64,000 nucleotides of DNA from Unio delphinus (lineage: Eukaryota > Mollusca > Bivalvia > Unionida > Unionidae), in assembly GCA_029339505.1 (NCBI GenBank), contig JAQISU010000132.1:8957501-9021500 (forward strand), read 5' to 3'. Positions 22,640 through 33,346 of the stretch are shown one piece after another. A program made the translations under genes and the position numbers. The notes under the pieces were generated by a model that did no database searches, was not told where the DNA came from, and saw only the letters and a program-made list of their open reading frames with translations. Numbering within the stretch: the first letter of the stretch is position 1; the number at the start of each line of letters is the position of its first letter.

Positions 22640-25190
22640 TACAGGAACAATGAAAATTGAAGCCATAAAATGCAAACAATATTTAAAGTAGGAAACATTA
22701 TTAGGTCTTTAGGTGTGTCCCTACGTTCACAAAGGGTGCGTTTTAAAGGGATTGCTGCCTTTGTGTGTAATTTCAATAAATTGTTTCACGTTGCTGAGCC
22801 CTGGTATACTAAAGAACGTTGTACATATTACGTAGTTTTCGTAATGGAAATAAAGTATACAATTGTCAGAAGAGCAACGCAAGTATCGTGCAGGTGTGTA
22901 CACATGGGTGAGGCCAGATATGTATGTTTCACTGGAGTTAGTCAGTAAAATGTAGCACAGTGAACAAATTTTGTGTTTGATTCTCGAGTGATTTGATAGC
23001 CAGTATAGCGTATAGAGTAGCGGAAACGTGTGCTCTGATCGTGGTGTTCTAAGGATGATCCGAGCGGCTGTTTTTAACCTTAGAAGTTTCTCGAGTAGAT
23101 ATTGAAAGACAGGAATCAGTTACAATAGTCCAGTCTTGAAAGTACTAACAAAAACACAAGTGTTTTAATGGCATCAACTGAAAAAATATTCGCGGTTTCT
23201 TTCGTATATGCCATTGCAGATGACTTTACTTCTCAAAAAATGTCATGGAGATTTGCTAACCACTGACAAATTTTACTTGAACTCAATAAAAAAGCATTAT
23301 TGACGCCTACTCAAGAAATGAGGTCACTACTCAGTTCAACATCATGGCTGATGCGCAGCATTTAACTGTTTTTTGTTCGTCAGTGTTCGTAATTTTATAA
23401 TTTCTCAATTTAACAAAATATTTAATGTTTGCACAAAATTGAACGAGAAGTTTTCAAAAAATATTTCACTATTAAATTGTCGATGCACAATAAACAGAAT
23501 TTGTTTTTTTTATTATATATAACAACCCCATTATCACAAGTACCAACGGAATTTTGTTGTCTTCAATGCTTAATTGAACTGCTTGATATACTTTGGAGAT
23601 AATGACAAAATCATCGTTAAAAAACAATTGTAAATGTTACATTTAAATCCTAAACTAAACTGAATAATATTTCATATGGTCCGAAGCAGCTTGGATGTTA
23701 GACAGAATCTGCCAGACATTTTGGCCGAATCAGTCAGTAATTTGTTCACAATTAGCCAGGTCCAAATTTGAGAGTAAATGCCACATTTAAGGACTATGTT
23801 AAGTAAAATAGATATATAAATCAAGAAAGTTAACAGTAACATTTTAACAAAAAAGAAACATTCTCGTGATATCCGGCATGTGATTTTATAATAAATCTGT
23901 TGAGTGTATATGACCACACAGACTTTCAGTTATATGTGATATATTGTTGTGCTATCGACATTACAGAAGCAACATGACTGCATAGTGGTAAGGATTTACT
24001 ATACGACGAGTGGAAAGCAGTCTTGTAAGTAAGTATGGAAGAAAATGTTATTCATCCGATGGAGTTACATACAAAATCAAAGGTGTATTATAAATTGATG
24101 TTTGGATACATTGAATGACAAAGCATACACATGTCTTTACTGTTTTTTTTAATTTAGTTGATAATTTCCTACTTTTAAAAGATGGATTAAGAAAAAGAAA
24201 ACAAGAAGAGTACAAAATGAAAATTTTTCCAGTATCCATGTTGATATAATTATACACTATAAATATCAATTTTAACAACGATTTTATGTATGGAGTTCAA
24301 AACGAATACTTTCTGCTGCCAATATTGAAACATTTTTGCCATATAACTGCCAGAAATAAGGAATGATGCAAAGTAACGGTAATTGTTCCCATATTTTGTT
24401 GTACCAAGCGTACGATCGCGATAGACATCTTGAATCCAGGAAAATGTATGCAACGCTCTATTTTACAATCTAAATCAGCTACTTACTCAAAAACTCAAAA
24501 AGGACTGTAACACCACAGAGAGCAATATGAAACACCCGCGTCTCTCCTAGTTCTTGTTCAAGTAAAATTTGTCTCATTAAATTAAAATGTGTTGTTCGGC
24601 CAGGCCTCCTTACTTGCACTGGCCCTTATGATATACCATGGGTTGCGCCCACACCATCCACCATCGGTTTTTTTCTGATTCTATTTATCTGAAAATCGAT
24701 GCATTTAATCATTTGCGCACAAGGACATACGTACATTCTATCAAAAATGATTAGGAATAAAATGTTTCTATCAGGTTTAAAAGCAACGACGACTCGTGTT
24801 GTTTTGCTTTTATATGGAGTCGAATGAATACTAAATTATTTCCGTAAATTTATGAACCTCTGATATCAACGTTATACATTTTTAAATAAGTGCTCCTTCA
24901 CTTTTCGTATATATCCGATGTAACTACATTATGTAATAATGTGTTATATGATTTAAGAGCCAGTGACATTACGATGCTAAATAGATTGAAATTTGTGTAA
25001 TAGAAGGCGTTTCCGTTGTTGTGCAATTCACAAAGCGAAGACGTAGCTGTTGACCACCATATAAATAGGAACTGAATTGCACGTTTTTGCATCCATTGAA
25101 ATGGGACACCAGATGATATGCATTAGTGACAGGCCATTCAAATATGAATTTTATTTTAAATTGTTTAAAACGGGGCCTAACTTAATAAAC
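22640..25190. other. spacer without recognised genes
   Basis: Open frames of 60-92 codons (for example 22670-22948 +, 23672-23917 -, 24048-24278 -) show no motif I can assign. A few zinc-finger-linker-like codons just before 25,193 belong to the next feature. Confidence 0.4.
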
Positions 25191-25192
25191 AC

Positions 25193-25717
25193 ATGAGGAT
25201 ACATACTGGCGAAAAACCATACAAATGTAGTGTCTGTGATAAACGGTTTATAGAGAAATCTGTAGTGAACAGTCACATGAAAATACAGACTGGTGACATA
25301 TGTGGGAAATCCTATGGCATGAACTCATCTTTGACTATACGCATTATAACACATACTGATGATAAGCCATACTCATGTAACGTATGCGGGAAAATGTTTC
25401 GCCATAGCTCCGCTTTGTCTATACATCTACGGATAAACTATGGTGACAAACCATTCAAATGTGAAATGTGTGGTAAATCGTTTAGCGTCAACTTGAGATT
25501 GAAAAATCACATGCGGATGGATACTGGTGACAAATCATTTAAGTGTGAAATCTGTGGTAAATCGTTTGGCTTTAAATCCTATTTGATTCGACACTCTGAG
25601 ACACATACTGGTAATAAGCCATACACATGTATAATTTGTGGCAATGCATATACATATAACGCTAATTTGTTGAAGCATATGAAGAAACACAACGGTGATA
25701 AAACCACACAAATGTAG
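25193..25717 (+). CDS. C2H2 zinc-finger protein, partial or degenerate
   Basis: This 174-codon frame encodes about six Kruppel-type C2H2 fingers joined by TG(E/D/N)KP(Y/F)-type linkers (residues 1-170). The first codon lies in a linker (MRIHTGEKPYKC), so the ORF is an exon or piece of a longer gene. Finger-like residues continue upstream of 25,193, but in frames broken by stops. Around residues 30-40 a finger has lost the KPYKC part of its linker and its first Cys, running straight from TGD into ICGKSYG. Such proteins bind DNA in the nucleus. It may be an expressed exon or a processed or decaying copy. It ends in TAG 163 bp before the target site of element B. Confidence 0.6.
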   Translation: MRIHTGEKPYKCSVCDKRFIEKSVVNSHMKIQTGDICGKSYGMNSSLTIRIITHTDDKPYSCNVCGKMFRHSSALSIHLRINYGDKPFKCEMCGKSFSVNLRLKNHMRMDTGDKSFKCEICGKSFGFKSYLIRHSETHTGNKPYTCIICGNAYTYNANLLKHMKKHNGDKTTQM

Positions 25718-25879
25718 TATCCCCTCTACCTCATCCGTACATACATTTATCTTGGTTTCAATATGGAATAACTCATACATCCGTATGGCAGAGATATGCA
25801 CTTAAAAACTGATGGAACCAGGCAATTGTTTCCTTATCAATTCCATAAGTATTTCACGGCAAGTGAAATTTCCATATGG

Positions 25880-25885
25880 AATAAA
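25880..25885. repeat. target-site duplication of element B (left), AATAAA
   Basis: The same six bases flank the other end at 47,998-48,003. A 6-bp duplication is diagnostic of Polinton integration. Confidence 0.95.
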
Positions 25886-26271
25886 AGTAGTATAGTGGGA
25901 TACTATAGCCTCAATGGAAAATCCAGTCAAAAACAGCTTGGGAACATATAGCCTCAAGGGGAATTTAACATGGTGGGGGACTATATAGCCTCAAGGGAAA
26001 TTTAACATGGGAAACTATTTGGGACTATCTAGCCTCAAGGGAAATGAAACATAGGTGGGTCTATATAGCCTCAAGGGAAATTGAACATAGGTGGGACTAT
26101 ATAGCCTCAAGGGAAATTGAACATAGTGGGACTATATAGCCTCAAGGGAAATATAACATAGGAAATAGGATTGGTATAGGTAGAGGGGACTGTAGAGGGA
26201 CAAGGGAAAACAATGGCGGCAATAGAAAGCTAGTATCTTTTCGAGATTTATGAGTGGCCCTGAAAAGGACC
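25886..26271 (+). repeat. left terminal inverted repeat of element B
   Basis: It pairs with 47,613-47,997 inverted. The inner part consists of about six imperfect ~33-36 bp direct repeats built on CTATATAGCCTCAAGGGAAA with spacers such as TTGAACATAGGTGGG. The innermost 16 bases are the histone-type hairpin serving the leftward gene. Differences between the two repeats are few (for example AATAGAAAGCTAGT against AATATAAAGCTACT). Confidence 0.95.
26256..26271 (-). terminator. histone-type mRNA 3' hairpin for the 26299-26532 gene
   Basis: On the minus strand it reads GGTCCT-TTTC-AGGGCC, followed by ACTCA and, about a dozen nt on, TCTCGAAAAGATA. This matches the replication-dependent histone hairpin (6-bp stem starting GG, TTTC-type tetraloop, ACCCA-like flank) and a purine-rich downstream element. 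It begins 27 nt after the stop codon. Confidence 0.75.
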
Positions 26272-26298
26272 GTTATGTGTAATGTTAACGTTATCTTG

Positions 26299-26532
26299 TT
26301 AACATAGAGGACATCTTACAGATCTTCTTCTCTTCCTTAAACTTCTCCTTACTGTGGGCCCATAGAAGAGAACTCTCTTTAAACAACCTTGTATTTCCAC
26401 ATAGACCCTTCTCTTCCAATAGGCTGTCTCCGTCATATGAATGACACTCCATGATGATCTGACATACATGGGTATGTCAGTCCGAAACAGCATGGTAGAA
26501 ATCAGGGTAGACGATTCAACGTTAGTCCACAT
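26299..26532 (-). CDS. small basic Cys-tailed accessory protein of element B
   Basis: This is a 77-residue ATG-started frame. The product is unrecognised. It ends in a strongly basic cluster (RRSLRKRRRS) followed by a C-x2-C terminus (RCPLC). The last residues of another accessory protein of this element (45903-46343) are also Cys- and Arg-rich. A TATA-like CTATAAATAA lies about 45 nt upstream, and a histone-type 3' hairpin follows the stop within 30 nt. The gene is divergent from 26751-27398 and shares a ~220-bp intergenic promoter region with it. Gene structure is supported by these signals more than by the protein. Confidence 0.55.
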   Translation of the reverse strand: MWTNVESSTLISTMLFRTDIPMYVRSSWSVIHMTETAYWKRRVYVEIQGCLKRVLFYGPTVRRSLRKRRRSVRCPLC

Positions 26533-26750
26533 CTTGTGATGAGAAACAGGTGAAGCGAATGCTGTGTACTGCGGTTATTTATAGAGAAGAGCGGATCGAA
26601 ACGGATTGAGTGTATCGACCAATCCAAACGCGCGTTACAAAAGTCAGTCACAACCATCCAATCGGAAGAGAGCAGTCTGTGACGTCACCTTTACGATATA
26701 GAGGTACTAGCGCCTGTGCGCAGTCAATCAATGAGGCAGAGTTGTCAATA
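26533..26750. promoter_or_regulatory. divergent promoter region with CCAAT, CRE and TATA motifs
   Basis: Leftward: CTATAAATAA on the minus strand at 26,575-26,584. Rightward: CCAAT at 26,619-26,623 and 26,658-26,662, a perfect TGACGTCA (CRE/ATF site) at 26,680-26,687, and a TATA-like GATATAGA at 26,695-26,702, followed by the ATG at 26,751. Divergent genes with CCAAT, CRE-like and TATA elements and hairpin 3' ends resemble metazoan histone gene pairs. Functional use is inferred. Confidence 0.55.
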
Positions 26751-27398
26751 ATGGCGGACACTAAGAAGGCAATGAATTGGGGTGAGCCAGGAGTAGAGAC
26801 AGCAAGTCATGGGCCAACAGTGACTACTAAAGTCATGACAAATCTACATCCAGAAGAAGTGGATTTTAACTGGGATATTGTGGATTTTTTAACATCGCAA
26901 GAGTTTATTCCGGAACCTTCGTTCCCTTCTGCATCTTCTTATGTACACGTCGATGATTTTAAACAAAGACAAAAAGAAGAATTGGAACGATTTTTAAAAC
27001 AACAGAAAGTAGAAGAACAAGCTTTTCTTATAGAACAGCAGGAAAAAGAAGCAGGAAGGAAACACCAGGAAGAAACACTAGCAGCAGCATTAGCAACAAC
27101 AGAGAAGAAAGAAGACCAAGGACAGAAAGAAAATTGTGAAAATCAAACAGTCACGACGGTACTTTTAGATATTTTAGCTGAGTTAAGGAGTCTGAAACAA
27201 ATGTATCAGACTTCTGTATCACGACCGAAGAGAAAAAGACCTTCTCGAGCTAAACAACCCGATCTCTCTGTGACTACATCTGCCATACCACCGTTAGTGC
27301 TTTCTACCAAATCATTGACAGGAACCACCAGTCCCGAAGTAGGCCTTGGCCGTGGCAAAGGCTTAAGTCATCACAAGAGAATTTCGTCCCGTTTCTGA
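26751..27398 (+). CDS. coiled-coil/basic accessory protein of element B
   Basis: This 215-residue frame starts at an ATG with strong Kozak context (AATAATGGCGG). The frame extends upstream to 26,610 but without a better ATG. Residues ~70-130 are a Gln/Glu/Lys-rich coiled coil (KQRQKEELERFLKQQKVEE). Residues ~150-165 form a Leu-rich helix, ~170-185 a bipartite nuclear-localisation-like basic cluster (RPKRKRPSRAKQ), then a Ser/Thr/Pro-rich tail. No enzyme motif is seen. A nuclear, oligomeric role is inferred. It is followed after 33 nt by a histone-type hairpin. Confidence 0.65.
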   Translation: MADTKKAMNWGEPGVETASHGPTVTTKVMTNLHPEEVDFNWDIVDFLTSQEFIPEPSFPSASSYVHVDDFKQRQKEELERFLKQQKVEEQAFLIEQQEKEAGRKHQEETLAAALATTEKKEDQGQKENCENQTVTTVLLDILAELRSLKQMYQTSVSRPKRKRPSRAKQPDLSVTTSAIPPLVLSTKSLTGTTSPEVGLGRGKGLSHHKRISSRF

Positions 27399-27431
27399 GT
27401 TTGTTTTATTTTAAACACACAAAACACCAAC

Positions 27432-27447
27432 GGTCCTTTTCAGGGCC
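27432..27447 (+). terminator. histone-type mRNA 3' hairpin for the 26751-27398 gene
   Basis: GGTCCT-TTTC-AGGGCC is flanked by ACCAAC on the left and ACTCCA on the right, with CGAAAAGAAA 13 nt downstream. Stem, loop and purine-rich element agree with the histone pre-mRNA signal. It starts 34 nt after the stop codon. Confidence 0.8.
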
Positions 27448-27687
27448 ACTCCAATTATTTCGAAAAGAAATACTATTTCAATTGCCTAATTCAATGAAAA
27501 CTCAAAAGTCCTTTTTTATTATTTTTTTAAAACCAATGATGTACGTGTGTGTGAATGAATAATGTGATTATTCTGTAAAATCAAAACCAAGTGTATTCTA
27601 GTACAAACTGTACAATTCAATATCACAACATAACAGAACACAATACCACTTTAAAATGTTCATAGGTTTTCTTCTGTTTCACTCTTT

Positions 27688-28134
27688 CTATTTTTTTATT
27701 TTCTTTACTGTCACAGCTTTTTCTTCCTCCTCTTCACTTTTGTTTCGTCTTCTTTTCTTGTCTTTGTGAACGTGTCGCGGTTCTTCCTTGAGGGAGGGTA
27801 CCTCTTCCTCCTCCTCCTCCTCCTGTTCAGAATTCCTTTCCCCCTCCTTCTTCTCCTGCTCCTGTTGTTTCTTAGGGCAATTTGGAGACCAATGTCCTTT
27901 CTCTTTACAATAAAAACAGGTATCTTGACTTTTTTCTCTATTGTACCCTTTTCTGTTTTTGTCACGATCTGAGCATTCTGTAGCCCAATGTCCTTTCTTC
28001 TTACAGATATAGCAATTATATTGACTTTTATCTCGAAAGGAGGGAGAGTAGTCCGTCGGCTGGTCTGACGAAAACTTTCGCATGACCCCACGTAAAGCTC
28101 TGATGAGAAGTTCCACTTGTGTAGGTTCTTCCAT
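27688..28134 (-). CDS. double CCHC zinc-knuckle protein
   Basis: The product has 148 residues from the ATG at 28,134. Two knuckles of the form C-x2-C-x4-H-x4-C, CYICKKKGHWATEC (~40-53) and CFYCKEKGHWSPNC (~73-86), lie between charged linkers. The C-terminal half is a run of Glu (including seven consecutive) followed by Lys/Arg-rich segments. Such knuckles, best known from retroviral nucleocapsid and CNBP-type proteins, bind single-stranded nucleic acid. It is transcribed divergently from PolB. A TATA-like ATATATAAAG lies near 28,180-28,190 on the minus strand. A nucleic-acid chaperone role in replication or packaging is inferred. Confidence 0.7.
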   Translation of the reverse strand: MEEPTQVELLIRALRGVMRKFSSDQPTDYSPSFRDKSQYNCYICKKKGHWATECSDRDKNRKGYNREKSQDTCFYCKEKGHWSPNCPKKQQEQEKKEGERNSEQEEEEEEEVPSLKEEPRHVHKDKKRRRNKSEEEEEKAVTVKKIKK

Positions 28135-28267
28135 CGTTCTGGTCAATGCGAGAGTGAAATGAATACTGATCGGTTAGACACTGACTCTTTATATATGCAC
28201 CGATCAGACATGAATATACAGGGGTTATGGTCTTTAAAAGGTAGTCATTTAACTTTTTGCAGACAAG

Positions 28268-31200
28268 ATGAAAACACCGCATCATGTTGTGGAGAAAGGA
28301 AAAGAGAGTAAGAGACAGAAACGTAATGTATCACCTAGCACGATAGCTGAAGTCTTGGCTCAAATTCATGCCAGTGATTTTGAAGATGACATGAGTGAGC
28401 CCGAATTTACACCCAGACAATCGACGTCCAAGCAAAGTGCACCACCCTTAGTAAACCCTGAAAATTACTATCACATTCGAGAGGCGGACAAGCGTTCCTC
28501 TCGGAAATTTAGAACAACAGCTTACACGTATGCCGTAAAGTTTAAAGATTTCAAGTCCAATGTACCTTTGGAGAATACAGAAGGGTTCATTACTGAGGTG
28601 TGGAATTCTGTGTTAACTGCACCGAAACAGCAATGTCAAGCCAAAGAAGACGATCGCTTGAGACTTTCTATTCATCACGATAATTTGAAGTCTCCCGTTT
28701 GGATCGAGTTTACTAGACCATCACAATTAACACCTTTCAAAGTCATTGACAAAATTGAACATGTGCAACAATCCAACGACAAGTTTCACATTGCCGACGG
28801 AAATGCTACACTGTTTATGACCCACGTGTCTCTTCCTCAGGGGACCGGACGCAAAAAAGTATTATTGGTCAACAACCTTCGCAATACCAAACGAAGCCTC
28901 GTCCGAATTAACAATCCTCAAGACCAGATGTGTTTAGCCCGTGCTGTCGTCGTGGGACGAACGTATGTCAACAAGAACGACACAGCAGAATGGAAAAGAG
29001 CCTGGAAAACTATTCGACAATCGGACCGAGCCAAACAAAGAAGTGAAGCAGAACTCCTGTTACAGCAAGCGGGGATATCCAAAGACACCCCTTGTAGCAT
29101 TCCAGAAATGCAAAACATTGCAAGACGTCTTGGCTCCACGTTACACCTTGAAATTGCACCCTCAAGAATTGCGTGGACCTCTTTTGTTTCGAGGCCACGA
29201 TTTCAAAGACGGAAAATACATTCACGTCTATCATCACGATGGTCATTTTGATATCATTACCAGTATCACTGGATTCCTGGGATAAGGTTACTACTGTGAA
29301 AAATGTGACTATGGTTATAACAATCGAGAACAACACAAACATTGTGGATCAAAATGTAAGGGATGTTTGGCCTCACAACCTTGTCTGGACAAAGGAAAAG
29401 AAAGAGTACATTGTCCAGTGTGTCAGCGTACTTTTGTCAGTCCTACCTGTTACCAACAACATTTGAAGATGCAAGGTTCACAGCAGAAAAGTACTTGTCA
29501 GCTTCTGAGATTGTGCCCTACTTGTGGACAAGACATACGTACCAATAATGCCAAGTTTCACGTTTGTCGAGGTAAGAAACGATGTCACATTTGTCACCAA
29601 ATCGTGAACTTGGAGCACGAATGCTATATTCAAAAATATCAACCCCGACCAGAAGATATCCAGAAGAAAGGAAATTTTATCTTTTTTGATTTCGAATGCA
29701 TGCAAGAGACCGGTATTCACATTCCTAATCTCTGCGTAGCTCACCGTGCGTGCGAGATGTGTATCCAAGAACCTATTTTTAGTCATTGCCCTCACTGTAG
29801 CAAGATTCCTGGAGGACGTGAAAAAATATTTCGAGGGTCAAACACACTAACCGATTTTGCCCAATGGATCCTAAACCCCATCGACGAAACGTGGAGTCCA
29901 GAAGACATCGAACGTTACGGTGATTGTCATCACCACGCCACGGTCATGGCTCACAATTTCTCGGGATACGATGTGCAATTTCTGCTCAGATACTATGCGG
30001 AACAAAGTACCGAACGACCTCAAGTGACTTTAAACGGAGCCAAAATTATTTCTATGCAAGTTGGATATGTACAGTTTAAAGATTCGATGTGTTACTTGGC
30101 CATGCCTTTGAGCCGCATGCCTAAAACGTTTGGAATGACAGAAATGGCTAAAGGTTATTTTCCACACTTTTTTAATACCGAAGCCAATCAACATACCGTT
30201 TTACCCCATTTGCCTGAGGCTGACGACTACGACCCCGATAACATGAGCACCGAACAACGAGAAGCTTTCTTCGCTTGGTACCAGACTCACGCCTCAGACC
30301 CCTTTGATTTTCAAGAAGAAATGTTAAAGTATTGTCGATCTGACGTGGAAATTTTACGACGTTGCTGTGAAAAATTTCGAGAATTGTTCATGGAGTACGG
30401 AGGGATCGATCCTTTGAAAGAAGCTTGTACCATTGCCAAAGCGTGTTCCTTAGTGTACCGAAAACGCTTTATGCCTGAAAATACTCTAGCTGTCATCAGT
30501 CCTCAAACGACGAACTTTGTCAAACGTCAATACTCGGTCAAAGCCATACGCTGGCTCCATTATTTGTGCGACAAGGAAGACAAATGAATCCAACATGCCC
30601 GCAACGGAGGAGGCGAAAAGACAATTGGAACGTATTCGGTGGATGGGTGGGACTTAGAAAACCCTCAAATCGTGTACGAGTTTAACGGATGCTTATTTCA
30701 CGGATGTCCTATGTGCTACCCACAGCGTGACATCAAAAATCAGTTTTTACAACGGACTATGGAAGATTTGTACCAGACCACGTGTCAACGACGTTTGAAG
30801 TTAGAACAGCAAGGATATCAGGTGGTGGAATGTGGGAACACGAGTACGATTAGCGTTTGAAAACCGATCCCGAGTTTAAACGCATCGTAGAAAGTTACAA
30901 GTTGACGGGTCCATTGAACCCTCCGGATAGTTTGTACGGAGGACGGACGAATGCCACTTGTTTGCTGTACCAAGCGGACGAGGAGAAGGGAGAAGAAATC
31001 AAATACTTGGACGTGTGTTCATTGTATCCTTACGTGTGCAAATATTGTCACTTTCCCGTAGGACATCCAGAATTGATGACAGAACACATTAACCTGGACC
31101 ACATTCGCCAGTACGAAGGATTAATCAAGTGTAAAGTCTTACCTCCCACAGACTTGTACCATCCCGTTTTACCTTACCATTGCCAAGGAAAACTGATGTT

Positions 31201-32376
31201 TCCTTTGTGTTGCACTTGTGCTGAAATGTGCAACCAAGACCAACCTTGTCAGCACAGCCAGGAAGAACGGGCCTTGACAGGAACGTGGGTGAGCGTGGAA
31301 TTGTTTAAAGCTCTGGACCTGGGATACCGACTGTTAGAAGTGTACGAAATTTATCACTTTCCCAAGACACAACAATACCGCAAGGACGACGAGACACAGA
31401 AAGGTATTTTTGCAGACTACGTGGATGCCTTTTTAAAACTAAAACAAGAAGCTAGTGGCTATCCTTCCTGGTGTCACACTCCCGAAGACCAAAAGAAATT
31501 CAAAGAAAAATATAGGGAACAGGAAGGTATCACTTTCGACCACATCGAGAAAAACGAAGGAACGCGATCGTTTGCCAAAGTGATGCTCAATTGCTTGTGG
31601 GGTAAAATGGCACAACGACCGTCTTTACCCAAGACGGAGTATTTGTCTGAACCGTCTCGCTACTTCCAAATGATTCACGACCAAACCAAAGTCATCAAAC
31701 ACGTGGACATCATTCGTGAGGACTTGATCTTAAACAATTACGAAGAAGAACTAGACTTTATAGAAGCCGACGAATTTGGCAATGTCATCATTGTGACTTA
31801 CGTGACAGCCCACGCTCGCTTAAAAATGTACGAAGTGTTAGAACTCCTAGGAGATCGTGTGTTGTATTTTGACACGGACAGTTGCATCTACATTCACCGA
31901 CCGAACCAGTGTAACCCTGTCATCGAAGGAGACCGTTTAGGAGCCTGGACCGATGAACATCCCGATGACAAGATTCTATGTTTTGCAAGTGGCGGTCCTA
32001 AAACTTACGCTACGAATACCGAGACTCACAAGGAGAAATGCATACTGAATGTAAAGTGAAAGGATTGACCCTCAATTATCGCTCCAGTCAAGTGGTGAAC
32101 TTTGACGTACTTCAAGAAGCCTTACAGTCTGGACAGGATGAAACGTTTCAAGTGACCACCCACGAACCGCACAAGATTGTCCGTTTACCCACACATCAAA
32201 TCGTTAGCCGACCTTTGGAAAAAGTCTATCAAATCGTGTACCGAAAAAGAGTACGACTTCCCAATCACTTCACTCTACCGTACGGTCACGTCGAAATTGG
32301 GCAGCATATAAAAGAGACATTGTCCAAGACCAATAGTTCATTTGTCACTAACATTACCCAAGCGAAAAGAAGATGA
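28268..32376 (+). pseudogene. POLB: protein-primed family B DNA polymerase, disrupted
   Basis: This is the largest gene of element B, ~1,370 codons. The N-terminal region is Lys-rich. A Cys/His-rich zinc-finger region lies at ~29,300-29,620. 3'-5' exonuclease motifs follow: FFDFEC (~29,682), HNFSGYD (~29,950) and YCRSDVE (~30,331). Polymerase motif A is LDVCSLYP (~31,005), motif B is VMLNCLWGK (~31,580) and motif C is FDTDSC (~31,869). The C-terminus ends in a PYGHVEIG-like segment. Breaks seen: a frameshift at ~29,110-29,170, TAA at 29,283-29,285, TGA at 30,585-30,587, a frameshift plus TAG at ~30,835-30,860, and a frameshift at ~32,030-32,050. Catalytic motifs are intact but the copy cannot make a full protein. 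Its stop overlaps the start of the next gene. Confidence 0.9.
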
Positions 32377-32915
32377 ATCCATTTAATCAGACATCATTCA
32401 AATTTGGGAATTCTCAAGTGAAGTGCGATGCTAAACCTTGCGATTGTAGTGATGCAAGCCGCTGGGGCCTCAGTGATTCAGCAGGATATCGTGGGAACTT
32501 TGCTATGACTACTACTCCTATATCTACCCTGGAAAGTGATGCTGTACGTGTCAAACCTGAGGGATGCTAAGGCGGTGCCACACGTTATCGTGGACTCCTA
32601 GGAATTCCACCGTACCTACATAAAACTGAAGTGAGGAGAGTCGAATATTCGTTCCCGACAAGTTTGCCTGAATACTGTCACTTTAAAAGTCGATTCCAAA
32701 CCTTCAAAGATAAATGGCCAAAATATCTGCCTGGACCAACTCCTGAAGAATTAGCCAGAGCCGGATTTTTCTACTTAGGCGAAGGGGATAAAGTCAAGTG
32801 TTTCAGTTGTGGTGTGTCCATTTACGAGTGGGAACATAAAGATTCCGCTTACCTGGAACATGCTCGATGGTCTCCGAATTGTCAATACCTACCTTTAGTA
32901 TTACCTAGTGATTAG
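32373..32915 (+). pseudogene. BIR-domain (IAP-like) protein with one in-frame stop
   Basis: The ATG at 32,373 overlaps the PolB stop (ATGA). The frame is open except for a TAA at 32,568-32,570. The C-terminal ~85 residues are a complete baculoviral IAP repeat: R-x-x-TF...WP...LA.AGF.Y.G, then C-x2-C-x16-H-x6-C (from ~32,799). BIR domains chelate zinc and bind caspases or other partners; in viruses they usually block cell death. No RING domain follows. Because the BIR lies wholly after the stop, a downstream start could still give a BIR-only product, but no ATG was seen between the stop and the domain. Confidence 0.75.
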
Positions 32916-32933
32916 AAGTGACACTACTACTCC

Positions 32934-33309
32934 ATGTCTTTGAACAAACCTAGACCAGTATATAATATAAAACATAATATTCAAGGATTACCCCACGAAT
33001 TGCAAGAGAAGATCTACAAGGACGTTTGGCAAAGCCTTGCGAAAGAAAAATCTCAAGGGGTGACTGTAGAACTTTTGTGTCGTGAAATTCACAAGAGGAA
33101 AGTGACAAAAATTAACCAACGTGTTAGATTTCTCTGGATCAAGGGTGTCTTTTTTGCTCTGTTTCCAATTTACGTCTAGTACGTTTACATCTGAAGATGT
33201 TTTGATCCTTCTTCACCGTTACCCTGAATGGCAGCGGAACGAAATTACACGTTACATTAATCACTTTCGCTTTTGGAGGAGATTTGATTCTGTGCAGAAT
33301 ATACACTGA
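32934..33309 (+). pseudogene. hypothetical element B protein, frameshifted
   Basis: The ATG at 32,934 opens 81 codons (to 33,179) rich in Lys/Glu with an HELQEKIYKDVWQSL helix. Protein-like residues continue in another frame (VLILLHRYPEWQRNEITRYI) to 33,309. I infer a single ~125-residue protein broken near 33,120-33,180. No domain is recognised. Its place between BIR and the next unknown gene suggests an accessory function. Confidence 0.4.
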
Positions 33310-33346
33310 TGATCTTCGACCTAAAGAAGTATAAAAGAGAACAACC

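Noticed and set aside
27711..28091. Second minus-strand frame of 126 codons across the zinc-knuckle gene
   Set aside because: Out-of-frame shadow of the zinc-knuckle gene with no TATA or start context of its own.
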